Part shown: positions 58,971-62,500 of the stretch, piece after piece
Numbering within the stretch: the first letter of the stretch is position 1
How the letters are laid out: each line of letters opens with the position of its first letter
From: Neocallimastix lanati (nom. inval.)
Lineage: Eukaryota; Neocallimastigomycota; Neocallimastigomycetes; Neocallimastigales; Neocallimastigaceae
NCBI GenBank assembly: GCA_016946835.1
Contig: JACVTC010000005.1
Location: forward strand, 1,535,001-1,597,500
Length of the DNA stretch: 62,500 nt
Direction of reading: 5' to 3'
Program-made: the position numbers and the translations under genes
Notes under the pieces: model-generated
Database searches by the model: none
What the model was told of the DNA's origin: nothing
Seen by the model: the letters and a program-made list of their open reading frames with translations, nothing else

Positions 58971-59020
58971 AAATCATATTTTTTTGAAGATATCCAGTAA
59001 ACTTCAAAAAAATATGATTT
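58971..59020. repeat. Perfect 19-bp fold-back repeat with 12-nt loop
   Basis: Arms 58971-58989 (aaatcatatttttttgaag) and 59002-59020 are exact reverse complements. The loop and its edges repeat TATCCAGTAAACTT, which also occurs directly at 58926-58939. Confidence 0.9.
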
Positions 59021-60129
59021 GCAATTAAATAAATAAATTTTAAATTAAAATTAAATCTATTATGATTAATATTCACTTTTTAACATTAATAATAATAGAA
59101 AAAAATTAACATGATTATAAGAGAGTATTAATCATAAAAATTTAGTTATATTAATATATTAATAAATATTTTGAAATTCTATTTTTTTTTTTTTTTTTAT
59201 TAAAAAAAAAAAATTTCATAGAGTTTCTATTAACTTATTTTCTGTATTCTACAAATAATCTGATAAATAAAAATAAAAAATAAATAAATTTTATTTAAAA
59301 TTAATTTTATATTATATCTTTGTTCATTTTATAAATTCTATTTTTTATTTTTTTAATTATAAAAAATAAATTCAATAAATTTCAATTAATTTATTTTCCG
59401 TATTTACATAATAATCTAATAAATAAAAATAAAGGAATTCAGATTTATTGAAATAGTTTAAAATATTTGATAAAATTCGCTTTATTAATATATAATTTAT
59501 TAAGAATAACATAAGAAAAAATTATATATATATTTCTTAATTTCTAATATTTCTTGAAAAGAATAAAGAGTATTATTTGAATTATTAAACTTCATTTTTA
59601 TATTATTATAATTAAAAAATCGAACACATATCTCCTAAATTTCTAATCTTTTTATTTTTAATTAAAATGTAAAATACTTTCTATATCATATAAAACACAA
59701 AACTAATATAATTAATAATATTAATAATTCTTTATTGATATCTTTTTATTTTAATTATAATATTTTATTAATTAAAAAAGTATATTAAAAATAAAAAAAA
59801 TAAAAATAAAAAAGAACAGAAAAAAAATTATATTAATTGTATAATTTATAGTAATTGTATTATTAATAAAATTAATTAATATTAAATTGAATATTACAAT
59901 AATTTACAAAAAAAAAAAAAGATATAATTATTATTAAAATTTTTTTAAAAAAAAAAAGAAATGTTAAAATGTCTATCAATGAATTTATATATACAAAAGA
60001 TGATTATAGATGGTTTTTATAAAAATTTTAAAATAAATATTACTTTTATGTTTCTATTTTATTTTACTTTTTAATTTTTAACATTTATCTTTCTCTTCTT
60101 AATATCTCTTTTAAAAATTATTAATAATT

Positions 60130-61065
60130 TTATTCAGCATCTTCAGTATTACCATCACTTGGTGGAGTAGTTGGAGCATCACCTTCTTGAATATCACCAA
60201 TTGGTGGAGATGGTGGAGTAGTTGGAGCATTACCTTCTTGTGTTTCATCGCTTGGAGGAGATGGTGGATTAGCTAGAATACTACCATCTGGGATTCCTTC
60301 TGCTCCAATATTTCCACCTTGAGTGTCACCTAGGAATCCTGGGAAACTATCTGATCCAGTATCACCACCTGGAGCACCTCCTGGGAATCCTGGGAATCCT
60401 CCTACTCCAATATCTCCACCCTGAGCACCTCCCGAGAATCCTGGGAATCCTCCTACTCCAATATTACCTCCTGGAGCACCACCTTGAGCACCACCTGGGA
60501 ATCCTGGGAATCCTCCTGCTCCAATATTACCTCCTGGAGCACCACCTTGAGCACCACCTGAGAATCCTGGGAATCCTTGGAATCCTCCTGCTCCAATATC
60601 ACCTCCTGGAGCACCACCTGGAGTACCATCTTGGAATCCTGGGAATCCTCCTGCTCCAATATTACCTCCTGGAGCACCACCTTGAGCACCACTTGGGAAT
60701 CCTGGGAATCCTCCTGCTCCAATATTACCTCCTGGAGCACCACCTGGAGTACCACCTGGGAATCCTCCTGCTCCAATATTACCTCCTGGAGCACCACCTG
60801 GAGTACCACCTGGGAATCCTGGGAATCCTCCTGCTCCAATATCACCTCCTGGAGCACCACCTTGAGCATCACCTGGGAATCCTTGTAATTCACCACCTGG
60901 AGCTCCATTTGGGAAACCACCTGCTCCTATATCACTACCAGCTGGAGTATCTGGTAATTCACCTTCTGGAGCTGCTGTTGGAACATCCTGGGTTTCTTCA
61001 AGAGGATAAGAGTTGATACCTACAATAAATAAAGAAAGAATACTAAAAATAGTTGTATACTTCAT
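60130..61065 (-). CDS. Secreted Gly/Ala/Pro-rich repeat protein (paralogue F)
   Basis: 311 residues, no intron, no Cys. The signal peptide MKYTTIFSILSLFIVGINS is followed by YPLEETQDVPTAAPEGELPD as in paralogue E, but without its PTDV insert. The Gly-rich domain is shorter and its 21-residue units are degenerate (e.g. GDAQGGAPGGDI, SGAQGG, VGGFPGFSGG). The C-terminus has only one DGDIQEGDAPTTPPS-like copy plus variants and ends GNTEDAE. Paralogue E has been homogenised since the duplication, or F is under weaker constraint. Function unknown, presumably extracellular. Confidence 0.86.
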   Translation of the reverse strand: MKYTTIFSILSLFIVGINSYPLEETQDVPTAAPEGELPDTPAGSDIGAGGFPNGAPGGELQGFPGDAQGGAPGGDIGAGGFPGFPGGTPGGAPGGNIGAGGFPGGTPGGAPGGNIGAGGFPGFPSGAQGGAPGGNIGAGGFPGFQDGTPGGAPGGDIGAGGFQGFPGFSGGAQGGAPGGNIGAGGFPGFPGGAQGGAPGGNIGVGGFPGFSGGAQGGDIGVGGFPGFPGGAPGGDTGSDSFPGFLGDTQGGNIGAEGIPDGSILANPPSPPSDETQEGNAPTTPPSPPIGDIQEGDAPTTPPSDGNTEDAE

Positions 61066-62500
61066 TATGAATTATTTTTTTTAATTATTTTTGTTTTATT
61101 ATTCGCAATAAGAATTTAAAAATAAGAATAAAAAATTATATTTTTTTATAATATATATTACAATAAAAAATATTTTCTAATAATTGAATAAAATTTATAT
61201 CTATATCTATTTATAAATATATATATATATTTTTTTTTATAGTTATAAATTTATTATTTACAAAAACTATTAAATTGATTTTCTATAATATATTACAAAT
61301 GATAATTTGTTTTTAGAGTACTTTTTTTCCTTTATATATATTTCATATTTTCATAATTAATATCAAAAATATGGCGATATAAAAAGAAAGAAATAAAAAC
61401 CAAGAAAATATATTAAATTATAAAAATTATTATAATAAAAATATAAATTGGGTACTATTAAAATCATTTTTAATTTTTTAATTAATTTCATTGGATAATT
61501 AGTTTTTCTGGTAATTGCCGCTTTTTTTTTTTTTTTATTATTTCTTAATATTATAGCACGAAATTTTTATTAAATTAAATTTAATAAAAATTTATGTCCC
61601 ATAAAATTATGTACATGCATACATATATACATTTATAATTTCCATTGAATTTTCATTGAATCTTTATTAATTATATATTGAATCTTTGATTAATCTTCGT
61701 TGAATTTTCATTAATTTTTTTGTTAATTTTTAAATCTCTATTAATTATTAATACCTCTTTATTTCATTAAAATAATGTTTTATATATATCATAATTGTAT
61801 TAAAAGTATCGGTATCCATAGTATTAATATTTTCATTAAAAAATGTTTTATAATATATTTCTTATCATATTAATGAATTTTAAATATACATATATAATTA
61901 AAAAAAATTTATTTATTTATTCAAATTTATTATTTTAATTAATTTAATTATACTCAATTATTATCATTATTTTAAAAAATTTTTTTTTTTTTTTTTTGTT
62001 TTTAAAATTAAAAAAAAAAATAATAATATGTAATTCATTATTTATTTTTTATTTTTCATTAATAGGTTATAAATGATTATTATTAAAACATATTTTTCTT
62101 CAACTAGTTACTTCTAAATTTTTTTTATATATAATTTAAAATTTATTAGATATAATATATATATATAATAAACATAAAAAATCATTTATTTTTTCTTTTA
62201 TTTTTGTTATAATAATATTTGCATTATTTATATGTAAATAATTATATATTAAAATATAAAGCCAATTAAAATAAGGTATATTTATTAATTAAATAACTAA
62301 ATAACAAATAATTTTTTAACTTCTTTTTAATATATTTTATTTATTTAATAATTTAAATTACAATTTAAATTATTATTTTTCCATTATTAAATATTTGAAA
62401 TAAAAACAAAAAAATAAATAAATTTTATTAAAATTATTTTATATTATATCTTCGTTTATTTTATAAATTTTTATACATAATTCCTAATATATTATTGTTG
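61066..62500. other. Upstream flank of paralogue F to window end
   Basis: No gene is seen. It is homologous throughout to 54244-55680. Confidence 0.7.
61152..61520 (-). promoter_or_regulatory. Promoter-like region of paralogue F
   Basis: TTTTATTGTAATATATA (61152-61168), TATA-like ATATATATAAAGGAAA (about 61328-61343), CCAAT (61490-61494) and AAGCGGCAATTACCAGAAAA (about 61504-61523). The CGGC and ACCAGAAA blocks are kept against a drifting background when compared with E and D. Confidence 0.55.

Larger units (their letters stand above)
54244..60129. other. Region between paralogues E and F
   Basis: No protein gene is seen. It contains the 5' half of the left duplication (to about 55680), A-runs (57152-57204), a 145-bp imperfect palindrome, a structured G+C-richer island at 57860-58280, a fold-back repeat at 58971-59020 and the 3' flank of F. 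Confidence 0.55.
59515..62500. repeat. Segmental duplication, right copy (contains paralogue F, cut by window end)
   Basis: Counterpart of 52440-55680. The last bases of the window (TAATTCCTAATATATTATTG) still match the left copy, so the duplication continues beyond the edge. Confidence 0.85.

Overview
The window reads as nuclear DNA of an extremely A+T-rich eukaryote with short introns (GTAAGT/GTAAAT/GTATGT donors, ATAG or TTAG acceptors), poly-Asn tracts in proteins, long homopolymers and heptanucleotide microsatellites. The best guess is an anaerobic gut fungus (Neocallimastigomycota): a fungal-type PAS kinase, a Rpt6 proteasome ATPase, a Ty1/copia element and many secreted Gly/Pro-rich proteins fit this. 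The assignment is inferred from gene content and composition only.

Layout. 1-2.5 kb: non-coding A+T-rich DNA with a 17-bp inverted-repeat element and a 5'-truncated poly(A) retroposon. 2.6-11.2 kb (+): a PAS-kinase-like Ser/Thr kinase gene that I could resolve into 12 in-frame exons (1089 codons plus stop), one of them only 6 nt long. 13.3-15.2 kb (-): RPT6/PSMC5, complete in four exons (399 residues). 16.9-17.1 kb: a longer copy of the retroposon with a perfect 14-bp target duplication. 17.8-18.7 kb (-): relic of a Ty3/gypsy polyprotein. 19.5-20.3 kb (+): a small Cys-rich, C-terminally membrane-anchored protein. 23.6-36 kb (-): three secreted Pro/Gly-rich proteins with Cys motifs. 38.3-44.8 kb (-): an intact-looking, very young Ty1/copia retrotransposon with near-identical LTRs, 5-bp TSD, gag and pol in different frames, and a primer site matching the anticodon arm of tRNA-Lys(CUU). 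46.6-61.1 kb (-): one relic and three intact genes of a second Gly/Ala/Pro-rich secreted subfamily, the last two lying in a segmental duplication that runs off the right edge.

How it fits together. The right two thirds is essentially an amplified locus of six same-strand secreted repeat proteins, with duplicated flanks and shared upstream motifs, disrupted by a recent copia insertion and older retroposed fragments. The left third holds the two housekeeping-type genes. Between genes there is little but poly(A)/poly(T) and A+T-rich microsatellite DNA.
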